A program made the position numbers and the translations under genes. Shown here in pieces: positions 29,949 through 39,359 of a stretch of 64,000 bases of DNA. Under the pieces are notes generated by a model that was not told the origin of the DNA, ran no database searches, and saw only the letters and a program-made list of their open reading frames with translations. Within the stretch, counting starts at the first letter, position 1; the number at the start of each line of letters is the position of its first letter. Origin of the DNA: an uncultured Erwinia sp. (GTDB taxonomy: Bacteria > Pseudomonadota > Gammaproteobacteria > Enterobacterales > Enterobacteriaceae); assembly GCA_913775305.1 (NCBI GenBank), contig CAJYIY010000082.1, forward strand, positions 1 through 64,000, in the 5' to 3' direction.

Positions 29949-29988
29949 CAAAAAAGGCCCGCGGGTTTCCCGGCGGGCCTTTTTTTAT
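29949..29988 (+). terminator. Rho-independent terminator of fadL
   Basis: GC-rich stem (AGGCCCGC ... GCGGGCCT, with an inner GGG/CCC and TTT loop) followed by seven T, with an A-run on the other side so it can also serve convergent mlaA. Confidence 0.88.
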
Positions 29989-30000
29989 GCATCACGAAAA

Positions 30001-30762
30001 TTACGGCGCATCGATATCGTTGAGATCGTCTTTGATCGCCGCGGCATTCGGGTTTTCCTGCGGGATCAACTTGCCATCGCTGGCCAGGAAATCATGATGC
30101 TGGAAGTAAGCCGAACGCATAAAGGCATAAGGATCTTTTGAATTGCGCAGAATAGCGTCAGAATCCAGCAGCTGCGCACGGGTTTCAATGCCTTCCAGCG
30201 CCCACTTACCGGCAGACATCCACCACGTCAGCCAGGACAGCGGCGGATAGAGGTCATCCACCAGGCCACCAACATCTTCACGCGGCGTAAAGCTACCGTA
30301 GCCAGGCACGACCACATAAGTACCGTAACCCACACCGTAGTGGCCCAGCGTGCTTCCGAAGGCGCGGGGCTCTTCTTTCGCCAGTTTCGGGTTTGCCATA
30401 GAGGCCACGTCAATCAGACCGCCCATGCCGAGCAATGTGTTCAGGAAGAAACGGTTAAAGTGGACCATCGCCTTGTAAGGATTGCCCTCGACGAAATAGT
30501 TGATCATCGAGGCAGGCTCATCAAGGTTACTGAAGAAGTTACCCAGACCGTTGCGCGCCGGTACCGGCACATAGTCACGCCACGCGACCGCGACCGGACG
30601 GAGAACGTAAGGGTCCACCACGTTATAGTTAAAGTTGAACATTGACCGGTTGAAGCCTTCCAGCGGATCGGAACGTCCCTGAGGCTCATCGGCGTTCTTA
30701 GAGCTGGCGCAGCCCACCATCATGACGCTTGCCAGCACTAAGCCCGTCAGGCGATAGTTCAT
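30001..30762 (-). CDS. mlaA: Phospholipid-binding lipoprotein MlaA (VacJ)
   Basis: Outer-membrane lipoprotein of the Mla lipid-asymmetry system that removes misplaced phospholipids from the outer leaflet and passes them to MlaC. 253 residues; signal peptide with lipobox 'MMVGC' at Cys18. The family block 'DPLEGFNRSMFNFNYNVVD' is at residues 32-50; 'NFFSNLDEPASMINYFVEG' near 78 and 'FGSTLGHYGVGYGTYVVVPG' near 135 follow. Convergent with fadL, as in E. coli. Confidence 0.95.
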   Translation of the reverse strand: MNYRLTGLVLASVMMVGCASSKNADEPQGRSDPLEGFNRSMFNFNYNVVDPYVLRPVAVAWRDYVPVPARNGLGNFFSNLDEPASMINYFVEGNPYKAMVHFNRFFLNTLLGMGGLIDVASMANPKLAKEEPRAFGSTLGHYGVGYGTYVVVPGYGSFTPREDVGGLVDDLYPPLSWLTWWMSAGKWALEGIETRAQLLDSDAILRNSKDPYAFMRSAYFQHHDFLASDGKLIPQENPNAAAIKDDLNDIDAP

Positions 30763-30827
30763 TGTTTTCTCCCTGTACTGGTTTATGGATTATCGCCTGC
30801 CACCTGCCGATCAATCATGACCGCAAG

Positions 30828-31135
30828 CTACTGTTGACCATGGAATGGCATCACCTTGCTCAGTCCGAACCAGTCACCCGGCTGAGGATTGATGCTGCCG
30901 TCGCGCGAAACACGCACGAAAATCCGCACCTGATGCCGCGCTGATATCAAGCGGGCCTCATTACGTTACAGTCATCCAGCGTGAGCGATAGAGGAAAATG
31001 GCTCAGCGGCAACTTTTTCGCCGCCACGGGAACTGGAGTGGTTCCGTCAGAAACAGAAATATACAACACTCCTCCTTCCGGTAACATTTTTTCTGCCTCC
31101 GGCGACAAAGATATCTCAACCGGCAGACTCCGCCT
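30828..31135 (-). pseudogene. Decayed CcmI-like C-terminal domain downstream of ccmH
   Basis: Directly after the ccmH TAA the same frame stays open for 57 codons, reading 'ISLSPEAEKMLPEGGVLYIS', 'GTTPVPVAAKKLPLSHFPLS' and 'LTLDDCNVMRPA', then meets TGA. A one-step frame change continues as 'LISARHQVRIFVRVSRDGS' and 'INPQPGDWFGLSKVMPFH' to a stop at 30828. This is the pattern of the periplasmic C-terminal domain of CcmI (x-P-E-x-x-x-x-L-P ... L-D-D-x-x-x-M-x-P ... R-I-S-x-S-G-x-x-x-P-x-x-G-D-x-x-G), absent from E. coli CcmH. One nonsense codon and one frameshift separate it from ccmH. It may alternatively be a sequencing error, or a low-level readthrough extension. Confidence 0.7.
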
Positions 31136-32284
31136 TTATTGACCGGATGCGCTTCTGGCCTGCTCAATACTGCGGCGAATGGCTTGAGCACGCTCGTCTT
31201 TCTCCGGTATCAGTGCCAACATCTTATCCCAGGCATGGATGGCTACAGTGTAGTTCTGCTGAACAAAAGCATTAAATGCCAATAAATCCAGCAGGCGCAA
31301 ATTGTCAGGGTCATGCTGTAGCATCTCATCCAGCATAACGGCTGCCTGGCGATTATCCTGCGGGTCAACCGATCGCGTCAGTACCTCGACATAGCTCATC
31401 CTGACTTCCTGATTATCCGGGGCCAGCCGCAGCGCGCGCTCAAAAGACTGGCTGGCGGTGGTGGCATTATTCAGCACTACCCCCAACCGACCCAGCAGCA
31501 TCCAGTCGTTCAGATTATGCGGTTGCTGCTGCAACTCGCTGCGAATGCCCAGCGCCAGCCGCGCAAGTTGGGCCATATCCAGCGGCGGAGCCTGCGGATC
31601 CATTACCTGCGCGCGCAAAGCGGGCAGCTCGTTTTTCACCTGCTGCCAGGCCAGCACCTGCAACAGCCCGCCGGTTTGCAGGTAAAAACCCACGCTGACC
31701 ACCACCAGCAGCACGCCACCCGGCAGCAACGCCCAACGGCTTAACTTTTGGTCCGGCGGCAAACCGATGTCAGCCACCCGCCGATCGGTGTCCTGATGCA
31801 GCTCATTTCTGTCGTTAACCGCGCCGCTAACAGCGTTTTGATCGGCGGATTCTTCTGAGACTTCGTTTCTACCCTCATCCTGATCCTCGCCAGCCCGCGT
31901 CGGCTTCCTGCCGCGCAGAACGATCGCCACCCCGCCAATAATGACAAACAGCAACGGGCCAGCCCACAGGATCAGCGTGGAGATCTGCACCGGCGGCTGA
32001 TAGGAAACAAAGTTGCCGTAGCGATCGATCATCCAGGCCTTTATCTGCTCGGGGGTTTGACCCTGGCGCAACAGCTCGTAGACCTTCAGCCGCATGTCTG
32101 CCGCGATCATCGAGTTAGAGTCTGCAATGCTGTTATTCTGGCATTTGGGGCAGCGCAGCGACTCCGTCAGATGGCGGTACTGCTGCTCCTGGTCGACCGA
32201 GTCAAAATGATAAGTATCAATGGTGTCTGCCAGCGCGGTCGCGCCAAACAGCATCAGCGCCAGCACAATCAGAAGATGTTTCAC
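31136..32284 (-). CDS. ccmH: Cytochrome c maturation protein CcmH (fused CcmH-CcmI type)
   Basis: Periplasm-facing thiol component that prepares apocytochrome c for haem ligation. 382 residues: signal peptide 'MKHLLIVLALMLFGATALA', redox motif 'LRCPKCQNNSIADSNS' (residues 43-58, LRCxxCQ), a membrane helix near 105-122 and another near 180-200 ('WALLPGGVLLVVVSVGFYL'), then a TPR-rich C-terminal region (about 245-370) that binds apocytochrome. The N-terminal half is CcmH and the C-terminal half corresponds to CcmI. The gene is slightly longer than E. coli CcmH (350). Last gene of the ccm operon; a 4-bp overlap couples it to ccmG. Confidence 0.93.
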   Translation of the reverse strand: MKHLLIVLALMLFGATALADTIDTYHFDSVDQEQQYRHLTESLRCPKCQNNSIADSNSMIAADMRLKVYELLRQGQTPEQIKAWMIDRYGNFVSYQPPVQISTLILWAGPLLFVIIGGVAIVLRGRKPTRAGEDQDEGRNEVSEESADQNAVSGAVNDRNELHQDTDRRVADIGLPPDQKLSRWALLPGGVLLVVVSVGFYLQTGGLLQVLAWQQVKNELPALRAQVMDPQAPPLDMAQLARLALGIRSELQQQPHNLNDWMLLGRLGVVLNNATTASQSFERALRLAPDNQEVRMSYVEVLTRSVDPQDNRQAAVMLDEMLQHDPDNLRLLDLLAFNAFVQQNYTVAIHAWDKMLALIPEKDERAQAIRRSIEQARSASGQ

Positions 32285-32838
32285 TGGTTGCCCTCCCGGC
32301 TGTACTGCTGCCAGAGAGGCAGCAGCTCATCCCGCCAGACCCGCTCGTTCAAATCTCCGGCGTGGCGATAGCGGATAATGCCCCTGCCATCAATCAGGAA
32401 TGTTTCCGGGGCGCCATACACCCCCAGATCCAGCCCCAGCATACCGTCACCGTCATACAGGCTCAGGGTGTAAGGATTCCCCAGCGTATTGAGCCAGTTT
32501 ACCGCTTTCAGGCGATCGTCTTTATAGTTGAGCCCCACTACACGCACTCCCTGGGTCGCCAGCGTATTTAAATACTGATGTTCCGCCCGGCAGGTCGGGC
32601 ACCAGGTGGCCCAGACGTTCAGCAGGATTGGTTTGCCGGTCAGCAACACCGACCTGCCGTACTCTTTCCCCGGCTGTTCCAGAGACTCCAGCCGAAATTC
32701 CGGCACCGGTTTTCCCACCAGCGCGGATTCAAGGCGGGTTGGGTCGTCACCGTTGGCGTTGCGGCCCAGCTGCCACAGCAGCGCCGTCGCCAGTAGCAGA
32801 AACAGGACCAGCGGAATAAATAACAGCTTCCTGTTCAT
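32281..32838 (-). CDS. ccmG: Thiol:disulfide interchange protein CcmG (DsbE)
   Basis: Membrane-anchored periplasmic thioredoxin that keeps the apocytochrome CxxCH cysteines reduced. 185 residues: N-terminal anchor 'LLFIPLVLFLLLATALLW', active site 'WATWCPTCRAEH' near 77-88 and cis-Pro region 'YGAPETFLIDGRGIIRYRH' near 145. Overlaps ccmF and ccmH by 4 bp each. Confidence 0.95.
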   Translation of the reverse strand: MNRKLLFIPLVLFLLLATALLWQLGRNANGDDPTRLESALVGKPVPEFRLESLEQPGKEYGRSVLLTGKPILLNVWATWCPTCRAEHQYLNTLATQGVRVVGLNYKDDRLKAVNWLNTLGNPYTLSLYDGDGMLGLDLGVYGAPETFLIDGRGIIRYRHAGDLNERVWRDELLPLWQQYSREGNQ

Positions 32839-34787
32839 ACTGCCCCCTGCACTTTCTTGCGCGAACGGTAACGGGGATCAAGCAGGCAAAGCCCGCCACC
32901 GGCGGCCATCAACAGACCGCCAAACCAGATCCAACGCACGAAGGGTTTGTAGTAAATGCGCACGGCCCAGGCATTTCCTTCCAGCTCTTCCCCCAGCGCG
33001 GCATACAGATCGCGGGTAAAACCGCCATCAATCGCAGCTTCCGTCATCATGGCACGGGCGACGCTGTAGTAACGCTTTTCCGCATACAGCGTCGCCTCGG
33101 GTTTCCCGTTGCGGGTGACATCAATAATGCCAACGCCACCACTGTAGTTTGGCCCCTGCAGGTTGTGTAGCGCCCGGAATGTAAAATGATAATGATGGAT
33201 ATCCACTGAATCTCCGGCTTTCATCCTGACATCGCGCTCCACACTGTAGTTCTGGCTGAAGGCGATGCCGATCACCGTGACCGCCACGCCAAGATGGCCA
33301 AGCACCATGCCCCAGTGGCTGCGCGACAGGTGCAGCAGCCCCCTGAAAAAACCGTGGCGATGGACAGCACGCTCGTGCAGCTCCATCACCGTCAGAATAA
33401 TCACCCAGATCGCCATTAACAGCCCGACCACCGTCATTGCCTCAATGCGGTCCTGCATCAGCCACGGCAGCAGAATGGAGAGCGCACAGGTGGACAGCGC
33501 GGCAACGCTCAGCCGCTTCCACAGCGTTTTTGGATTGTCCCGACGCCAGCGCACCAGCGGCCCGATGCCCAGCATCAGTGCCATGGGTGCCATCAGCCAG
33601 GTAAACAGCGTATTAAAGAAAGGCTCGCCGATGGAAATACTGCCCAGCCCCAGCTGCTTATGCACCAGCGGCAGCATCGTCCCCAGCAGCACGACCAGCA
33701 TGGCGGTAATCAACAGCACATTATTGCCCAGCAGGAATGATTCGCGCGACCAGAGGTCGTTTTGCACTCTGCCACGCACCCGCCCGCCCCTGAGGGCGTA
33801 CAGCAGCAGCGATCCACCAATAGCGATTGTCAGGAAGGCGAGAATATACATGCCTCGCGCCGGGTCGGAGGCGAAGGCATGAACTGAGACCAGCACGCCA
33901 GAGCGTACAAGAAAGGTTCCCAGCAGGCTGAGGGAAAAGGCGGTAATCGCCAGCAGCACCGTCCACGCCTTAAATGCACCGCGCTTTTCAGTCACCGCCA
34001 GCGAGTGCAGCAGCGCCGTACCAGCCAGCCACGGCATCAGCGAAGCGTTCTCTACCGGATCCCAGAACCACCAGCCTCCCCAGCCCAGCTCGTAATAGGC
34101 CCATGCCGATCCCAGCACAATACCAACCGTCAGAAAGCTCCAGGCTGCCAGAGTCCACGGTCGGGACCAGCGGGACCACGCCGTATCAAGCCGACCGGCC
34201 AGCAGCGAGGCAATCGCAAAAGCAAAAGCCACGGAGAAACCCACGTAGCCCATATACAGCAGCGGCGGATGAAAGATCAGGCCAATATCCTGCAACATCG
34301 GGTTCAGATCGCTGCCATCGATCGGCAGGTCCGGCAGGGTGCGAACAAACGGGTTAGACGTCAGAGTGATAAACAGCAGAAAAGCCAGGTTGATCATCCC
34401 CATCACCGCCAGCACGCGGGCGATAGCTTCCGGCGGCATACTGCGGCTGAACAGGGCGACTGCCAGCGTCCAGCCACTGAGCAGCAGCAGCCACAGCAGC
34501 AGCGATCCTTCATGGGCACCCCAGGTTGCCGCCACGCGGTACCAGACCGGCAGCAGACTGTTGGAGTTGGCAGCCACGTACGCCACGCTGAAATCATTAA
34601 CCGCGAAAGCATGCACGAGGATCATAAAAGCGCCGGCAACACAGGCAAACAGCGCACAGGCCAGCGGGCGGGCCAGCGCCATCAGACGTGTATCCCGTCG
34701 TGCTGTACCCCACAGTGGATAAACGATCAGCAGCAGGGACACGCCCAGCGCCAGGCACAGCAGGAAACTGCCGATTTCAGGGATCAT
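32835..34787 (-). CDS. ccmF: Cytochrome c haem lyase subunit CcmF
   Basis: Large inner-membrane protein, 650 residues with about 15 helices, that oxidises holo-CcmE haem and ligates it to apocytochrome with CcmH. The haem-handling WWD motif '[20 protein letters not shown]' is near residue 235. The periplasmic-helix region '[11 protein letters not shown]' and late '[16 protein letters not shown]' near 505 are family-typical. In the gap-free ccm operon. Confidence 0.95.
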   Translation of the reverse strand: MIPEIGSFLLCLALGVSLLLIVYPLWGTARRDTRLMALARPLACALFACVAGAFMILVHAFAVNDFSVAYVAANSNSLLPVWYRVAATWGAHEGSLLLWLLLLSGWTLAVALFSRSMPPEAIARVLAVMGMINLAFLLFITLTSNPFVRTLPDLPIDGSDLNPMLQDIGLIFHPPLLYMGYVGFSVAFAFAIASLLAGRLDTAWSRWSRPWTLAAWSFLTVGIVLGSAWAYYELGWGGWWFWDPVENASLMPWLAGTALLHSLAVTEKRGAFKAWTVLLAITAFSLSLLGTFLVRSGVLVSVHAFASDPARGMYILAFLTIAIGGSLLLYALRGGRVRGRVQNDLWSRESFLLGNNVLLITAMLVVLLGTMLPLVHKQLGLGSISIGEPFFNTLFTWLMAPMALMLGIGPLVRWRRDNPKTLWKRLSVAALSTCALSILLPWLMQDRIEAMTVVGLLMAIWVIILTVMELHERAVHRHGFFRGLLHLSRSHWGMVLGHLGVAVTVIGIAFSQNYSVERDVRMKAGDSVDIHHYHFTFRALHNLQGPNYSGGVGIIDVTRNGKPEATLYAEKRYYSVARAMMTEAAIDGGFTRDLYAALGEELEGNAWAVRIYYKPFVRWIWFGGLLMAAGGGLCLLDPRYRSRKKVQGAV

Positions 34788-35266
34788 GGCCGGTCTTCCT
34801 GGTGCGTGGTGGATGCCGCCGGCAAAGGATTTTTCTTCATCGCATCGGTAATTTCAGGCGGGGTATATTTCTCATCGTGCTTCGCCAGAACCTCCTTCGC
34901 CAGCACGTGGCGACTGTCCTTCAGCACGCCCTGAGCCACCACGCCCTGCCCTTCACGGAACAGGTCTGGCAGGATGCCCTCGTAGCTGACGTTAACAACC
35001 CCACTGTTGTCATACAGCTGAAACGACACTTTCAGCGTGTGGGGGTCGCGCTTCACGCTGCCCGGCATCACCATGCCACCGACCCGCAGCCGCTGGTCAG
35101 GCTGAGGTTTAAGCCGCGCTTCGCCCTTGCCGTAGATAATTTCACTGGGTGTGTAAAACAGATCGATATTGCTGCGCAGCGCGTACATCACCAGCGCCGT
35201 GGCGATGCCTGTGCCGGCGAGCGCGACCATCGTCAGGATCAGGCGGTTTTTACGACGTTGATTCAT
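34784..35266 (-). CDS. ccmE: Cytochrome c maturation haem chaperone CcmE
   Basis: Periplasmic haem carrier, 160 residues. Single N-terminal anchor helix '[20 protein letters not shown]' type (residues 9-29) and an OB-fold domain. The covalent haem-binding His is in '[15 protein letters not shown]' near residue 130 with the following Tyr also conserved. Overlaps ccmD (4 bp) and ccmF (4 bp). Confidence 0.95.
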   Translation of the reverse strand: MNQRRKNRLILTMVALAGTGIATALVMYALRSNIDLFYTPSEIIYGKGEARLKPQPDQRLRVGGMVMPGSVKRDPHTLKVSFQLYDNSGVVNVSYEGILPDLFREGQGVVAQGVLKDSRHVLAKEVLAKHDEKYTPPEITDAMKKNPLPAASTTHQEDRP

Positions 35267-35496
35267 GGTTGCTTCCCTGTCACGGCGGGGCGATGGGTGT
35301 TGAGCCTGGCCGCACGAATACGTTGTTCTCGCGCTTCGCGCTGGCGAATCGCTGCCAGCAGACGACGGCGCTGGATGAGGGTACTGAGGATCAGGCCACA
35401 GAGGCCGATCAGCGCACAGGCCACCGCCAGCCAGACATAGCGGGCATAGCCGCCCATGGCGAAGAAGTCCTGCCAGCTGCTGAATGCCGGAGTCAT
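35263..35496 (-). CDS. ccmD: Haem exporter protein CcmD
   Basis: Small single-helix membrane protein, 77 residues, that releases holo-CcmE from the CcmABC complex. Start ATG at 35496 lies inside the ccmC stop (ATGA overlap). N-terminal '[20 protein letters not shown]' (family F-x-x-M-G-G-Y-x-x-Y-V-W), then a basic tail from residue 43. A larger open frame extends upstream but is only the antisense-free extension into ccmC. Confidence 0.9.
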   Translation of the reverse strand: MTPAFSSWQDFFAMGGYARYVWLAVACALIGLCGLILSTLIQRRRLLAAIRQREAREQRIRAARLNTHRPAVTGKQP

Positions 35497-36236
35497 AATT
35501 TGCGTCCTTCTTTCATTGCGATCGCCACGGCCCACGGACGATGGCTTTCGCTCATCAACAGCAGATTGCGCAGACGCATCAGAGTGAGGGTGATAAACAC
35601 CAGCAGCATGCCAAGAATTGACCAGCGCAGCGGCGTGCGCATGCTGGGATCGATAGCCTGTTGCATCAGACCCGAGGATCCCTGATGCAGGGTATTCCAC
35701 CATTCGACCGAGTAATGAATAATGGGCAGATTAATGACGCCGACGAGGATCAGGATCCCGGCGGCACGCCCGCCGATACGGCGGTCGTCGAAAGCATGTC
35801 GAAGAGCCATCGCGCCGATGTACAGGAACAGCAGCACCAGCTCCGAGGTGAGCCGCGCATCCCAAATCCACCAGGTGCCCCACATCGGTTTGCCCCACGC
35901 GGCACCGGTTACCAGAGCGGTAAAAGCAAACACGGCACCGGTTGGCGCCATGGCCGCGGCGGTAAGATCGGCCGTTTTCCACTGCCACACCAGGCCAACA
36001 AAGGCCGACACGGCCATGGCGGCGTAAATGCCCATCGACCACATCGCGGCGGGGACATGGATATAAATGATGCGATAGCTGTCGCCCTGCTGATAGTCCG
36101 CCGGGGCAAAGCCGAATCCCCACGCCCATCCCAGCAGCAGCGTTATTGCGCTGGCCACCGCAAACCAGGGAATAAAACGGCCGCAGATTTCATACAGCCG
36201 CTCCGGCTTGCTAAGTTGATGAATCCATTTCAACAT
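35493..36236 (-). CDS. ccmC: Haem exporter protein CcmC
   Basis: Inner-membrane haem-handling protein, 247 residues with six helices, that loads haem onto CcmE. WWD motif '[17 protein letters not shown]' near residue 120 and flanking histidines ('[12 protein letters not shown]' near 60 and '[15 protein letters not shown]' near 185) are the haem ligands known from the family. Overlap with ccmD. Confidence 0.95.
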   Translation of the reverse strand: MLKWIHQLSKPERLYEICGRFIPWFAVASAITLLLGWAWGFGFAPADYQQGDSYRIIYIHVPAAMWSMGIYAAMAVSAFVGLVWQWKTADLTAAAMAPTGAVFAFTALVTGAAWGKPMWGTWWIWDARLTSELVLLFLYIGAMALRHAFDDRRIGGRAAGILILVGVINLPIIHYSVEWWNTLHQGSSGLMQQAIDPSMRTPLRWSILGMLLVFITLTLMRLRNLLLMSESHRPWAVAIAMKEGRKL

Positions 36237-36303
36237 GATTAACCTGCTTTAATTAAATAAAATCGTTCCGCGCCCGACACGCTGGAGTTTCATTTTTGTC
36301 CCG

Positions 36304-36963
36304 TCACTGCACGCTGATGCGCAGCGCGGCGGCGGTGGCAAACGGCGCCAGGGAAAAGCTGGCGGCCAGCAAAGCGCCGAGGATCGCCAGATAGCCCCCA
36401 ATCGGCAACCCCTGCCCGGCAGCATCCATCGCGCCGCTGGCAAAAATCAGCACCGGGATAGCCAGCGGCAGAACCAGCAGACTTAACAGCACGCCGCCGC
36501 GTCGCAGCCCGACGGTCAGCCCCACGCCGATAGCCCCCAGAAAGCTCAGCGTTGGCGTCCCCAGCAACAGGGTGAGTGCCATCGCGCGCCAGCTGGCAAA
36601 ATCCAGTGAAAGCAGCAGCGCCGCCAGCGGGGAAAGCAGCAGCAGCGGGAGTCCGGTGATCATCCAGTGCGCGGCAACCTTACCCAGCACGATCAGGGGC
36701 AGCGGCGCGGGCATCAGCAACAGCTGCTCCAGCGAACCATCGATAAAATCATCGCGAAACAGCCTCTCCAGCGCCAGCAGTGAGGATAGCAGCGCGGCAA
36801 CCCAGAGAATGCCCGGCGCAATCCGTGCCAGCAGCCGGGGCTCCGGCCCGATCCCCAGCGGAAACAGGGTTATCACGATGAGAAAGAACCACAGCGGATT
36901 CATCACTTCCGATCCACTGCGGAACGCAATGCGCAGTTCCCGTTTCAGCACACGCCCGAGCAT
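36304..36963 (-). CDS. ccmB: Haem exporter permease CcmB
   Basis: Membrane subunit of the CcmAB ABC complex that releases holo-CcmE. 219 residues with six helices; 'LKRELRIAFRSGSEVMNPLWFF' at the N-terminus (positions 6-27) and 'LERLFRDDFIDGSLEQLLL' near 63 are signatures. The start shares a base with the ccmA stop (TGATG). Confidence 0.94.
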   Translation of the reverse strand: MLGRVLKRELRIAFRSGSEVMNPLWFFLIVITLFPLGIGPEPRLLARIAPGILWVAALLSSLLALERLFRDDFIDGSLEQLLLMPAPLPLIVLGKVAAHWMITGLPLLLLSPLAALLLSLDFASWRAMALTLLLGTPTLSFLGAIGVGLTVGLRRGGVLLSLLVLPLAIPVLIFASGAMDAAGQGLPIGGYLAILGALLAASFSLAPFATAAALRISVQ

Positions 36964-37580
36964 CAGATATCCTCCGGCGCGGTCAGACGAATCAGGCCGA
37001 TCCGCTGCATGGCGGAGGGCAACGGCTGGTGAGTGGTGAGGATCACCGCACCGCCCTGTGCCGTATGGCGGGTGAACAGCGCCATCAGCTTCTCTGCGCC
37101 AGATTGATCGATAGCGGTCAGCGGTTCATCGAGGATCCACAGCGGCGCCCGGGTCAGCCACAGCCGGGCCAGCCCCACGCGGCGCTGCTGGCCCGCCGAC
37201 AACTGTGCAACCGGCATGTCTTCATAACCGATAAGATCGACCTGCTCCAGCGCCTCCCACAGCCTGGTTTCCGCACAATCGGCCTGATAGAAACGCAGGT
37301 TCTCCAGCGGGGTCAAAATCGCCTTCACTCCCGGCTGATGCCCGAGGTAGAGCAGACTGGCATGGTAAACCTCTCGCTGCCGGTCAATACTTTGCTGCTG
37401 CCAGAGTACCTTCCCCTCATCAGCCCGACTGAGCCCGGCGAGAATGCGCAGCAGCGACGTTTTACCCGCGCCGTTAGCCCCTTCAATCTGCACCAGATCC
37501 CCCGCGGAAACGGTAAAACTCAGGCCGCTAAACAGCGTCCGGTTATCACGCATACAGGTAAGATTGCTGGCAGCCAACAT
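36963..37580 (-). CDS. ccmA: Cytochrome c biogenesis ATP-binding export protein CcmA
   Basis: ATPase of the CcmABCD complex, 205 residues from the ATG at 37580 ('[19 protein letters not shown]'), matching the 207-residue E. coli protein. In-frame ATGs at 37595 and 37616 are possible alternatives; none has a strong ribosome site. Walker A '[12 protein letters not shown]' near residue 38, signature '[16 protein letters not shown]' near 125 and Walker B '[12 protein letters not shown]' near 147. First gene of the operon, so the promoter lies in 37581-37849. Confidence 0.93.
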   Translation of the reverse strand: MLAASNLTCMRDNRTLFSGLSFTVSAGDLVQIEGANGAGKTSLLRILAGLSRADEGKVLWQQQSIDRQREVYHASLLYLGHQPGVKAILTPLENLRFYQADCAETRLWEALEQVDLIGYEDMPVAQLSAGQQRRVGLARLWLTRAPLWILDEPLTAIDQSGAEKLMALFTRHTAQGGAVILTTHQPLPSAMQRIGLIRLTAPEDI

Positions 37581-37849
37581 GGAAAATTCACACATTAAAA
37601 ACGGGGCATGGATCATATCACAGGCGCTGCATCAGCCGACAAGCAGCCGGATAATTATCCACACCAACTTCAGGTTAATTCACTATTAATACATCAATTT
37701 TCGTTAAAAAACGTCGCGATTAAAGCTTTGTTACTCTTCTTGCGGCAAAGCATGGCATTTTCCCCGATTGACTCTTTCACGTCGGCAGCGATAGCAATTC
37801 AAAAACTCCGCTACGCTTAACAGGTTACGTACGTGCAACTGGGGGAAAT

Positions 37850-38776
37850 ATGAACGACAAGCAAAATGATAAAAACGCTGAAAATGAAGTTGAAAGCGAG
37901 GAGAGCGAACAGGGTAAAGAAATTGAGGTGAATGAAGAGGTGCTCCCCTCTCGCGCTGCCGCGGTGCATGAGCAGATACGTCAGGAAGGTGAGAAAGAAC
38001 TGGAACGAGACGGCATGGCGCTGCTGTTTTCGGCGATTGCCGCCGGGATGTCAATGGGCGCTTCGCTGATGGCGAAGGGGATTTTCCAGGTTAATCTGCA
38101 CGATGTGCCGGGCGGCTTTCTGCTGGAGAACTTCGGTTACACCTTCGGCTTTATTATTGTGATCATGGCCCGCCAGCAGCTGTTTACCGAGAACACCGTG
38201 ACGGCGGTGCTACCGGTGATGCAAAAACCCACTGCGGGTAATGCGCTGCTGCTGCTGCGGCTGTGGGGACTGGTGCTGTTCGGCAACCTGATCGGCACTG
38301 CGCTGGCGGCGCTGGCATTTGTCCATATGCCGATTTTTGATGAGGCTACCCGCAGCGCGTTTGTCAGCATCAGCCAGAAAGTGATGGAGAATCCGGCGGA
38401 TGAAATGTTTGCCAATGCCGTGGTTTCCGGATGGATTATCGCCACCATGGTCTGGATGTTTCCTTCGGCCGGGGCCGCTAAAATCTGGGTAATTATCCTG
38501 ATGACCTGGCTGGTTGCGCTGGGCGATCTGGCCCATATCGTGGTCGGTTCCGTTGAAACCTTCTATCTGGTGTTCAGCGGCAATATCCCGTGGCAGCAGT
38601 TTCTCTGGCCGTTTGCCCTCCCCACTCTGGCTGGCAATATCATCGGCGGCACCTTTATTTTTGCACTGCTCAGCCATGCGCAAATCCGCAACGATATGCG
38701 TAACAAAGCTAAAGCCGAGGCGGAAGCTAAGGCCAGAAGTGAGCAGCAAGGGCAGCGCAGCCGCAAAGCCGATTGA
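37850..38776 (+). CDS. yfdC: FNT-family inner membrane protein YfdC
   Basis: Formate/nitrite-transporter (FNT) family channel, 308 residues (E. coli YfdC 310). Charged N-terminal segment of about 60 residues rich in Glu and Lys, then six helices from 'ALLFSAIAAGMSMGASLMAKG' near 63. 'MARQQLFTENTVTAVLPVM' near 105 is the family 'L-F-T-x-N' motif. The substrate is not established. Adjacent to argW as in E. coli. Confidence 0.93.
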   Translation: MNDKQNDKNAENEVESEESEQGKEIEVNEEVLPSRAAAVHEQIRQEGEKELERDGMALLFSAIAAGMSMGASLMAKGIFQVNLHDVPGGFLLENFGYTFGFIIVIMARQQLFTENTVTAVLPVMQKPTAGNALLLLRLWGLVLFGNLIGTALAALAFVHMPIFDEATRSAFVSISQKVMENPADEMFANAVVSGWIIATMVWMFPSAGAAKIWVIILMTWLVALGDLAHIVVGSVETFYLVFSGNIPWQQFLWPFALPTLAGNIIGGTFIFALLSHAQIRNDMRNKAKAEAEAKARSEQQGQRSRKAD

Positions 38777-38807
38777 TGGTAAAACGCGCAGTCAGTTGGG
38801 TAACCAG

Positions 38808-38836
38808 TTAATCTGCGGCAGGAATTGCGTTATACT
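38808..38836 (+). promoter_or_regulatory. Promoter of argW
   Basis: -35 TTAATC (38808) and -10 TATACT (38831) separated by 17 bp, with the tRNA beginning 10 bp after the -10 box. Confidence 0.6.
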
Positions 38837-38845
38837 GCCGCAGCT

Positions 38846-38920
38846 GTCTCCTTAGTTAAATGGATATAACGAGCCCCTCCTAAGGGCTAGTTGCAGGTTC
38901 GATTCCTGCAGGGGACACCA
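38846..38920 (+). tRNA. argW: tRNA-Arg (anticodon CCT)
   Basis: 75 nt with encoded CCA. Acceptor stem GTCTCCT pairs with AGGGGAC (one G-U). Anticodon loop CTCCTAA gives CCT, reading AGG. The T-arm is TGCAGGTTCGATTCCTGCA. Only a few bases differ from E. coli argW, and the yfdC-argW order is the same. In E. coli this tRNA is the attachment site of the KplE1/CPS-53 prophage and of O-antigen-converting phages. Confidence 0.97.
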
Positions 38921-39071
38921 TTTCACAGCTCGCCCCCCTCCGTAGTAGTTCGCAAAACCCCTTAAATCCCAGGCTTTATCAAAATTACTCGTTCACGATG
39001 GTTCGTATACAGCCACACCTTTAAGCGGGTAAAAAAACAAGTAAATAAATTTATCCACCAGAATTTTACTC
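38921..39071. other. Spacer between argW and the integrase remnant
   Basis: 150 bp of lower-GC sequence immediately 3' of the tRNA, expected position of an attL arm. I see no gene. No second copy of the argW 3' end was found elsewhere in the window. Confidence 0.4.
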
Positions 39072-39332
39072 ATGCTCACGGTTAAACAGATCGACGCTGC
39101 AAAGCCAGAAGATAAGCCTTAACGTCTTCGGGATGACAATGGCCTGTACCTGTAATTTCCTTAACTGGATAAAAAGATCGTGCAGATGCGCCACAAGAGC
39201 ATTAATTGGCACTCGCAGACAGCGGCTCAATAGTTGCCGTACATAACCACGCTTAATACCCGAGAAGCGCCGGGAAATGATACAGTATTGGGCTGACTGG
39301 ATAGACAGCAAGATTTAGTAAGATACGCCGGT
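39072..39332 (+). pseudogene. IntS-like prophage integrase pseudogene (N-terminal arm-binding domain)
   Basis: Reading from the ATG at 39072, 'MLTVKQIDAAKPEDKP' stop 'RLRDDNGLYL' stop is the arm-type DNA-binding domain (DUF4102) of P4-type tyrosine recombinases, almost residue for residue the start of E. coli KplE1 IntS. It continues as 'KKIVQMRHK', 'QTAAQ' stop 'LPYITTLNTREAP' and 'GNDTVLG', matching the family '(Q)T(A)xIGxYPxxTLxEAR'. At least four in-frame stops occur in the first 80 codons and no catalytic domain follows, so it is dead. Its place just 3' of argW matches the KplE1 layout. Confidence 0.78.
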
Positions 39333-39359
39333 TCACACACGGACATCATCAGACTCAAA

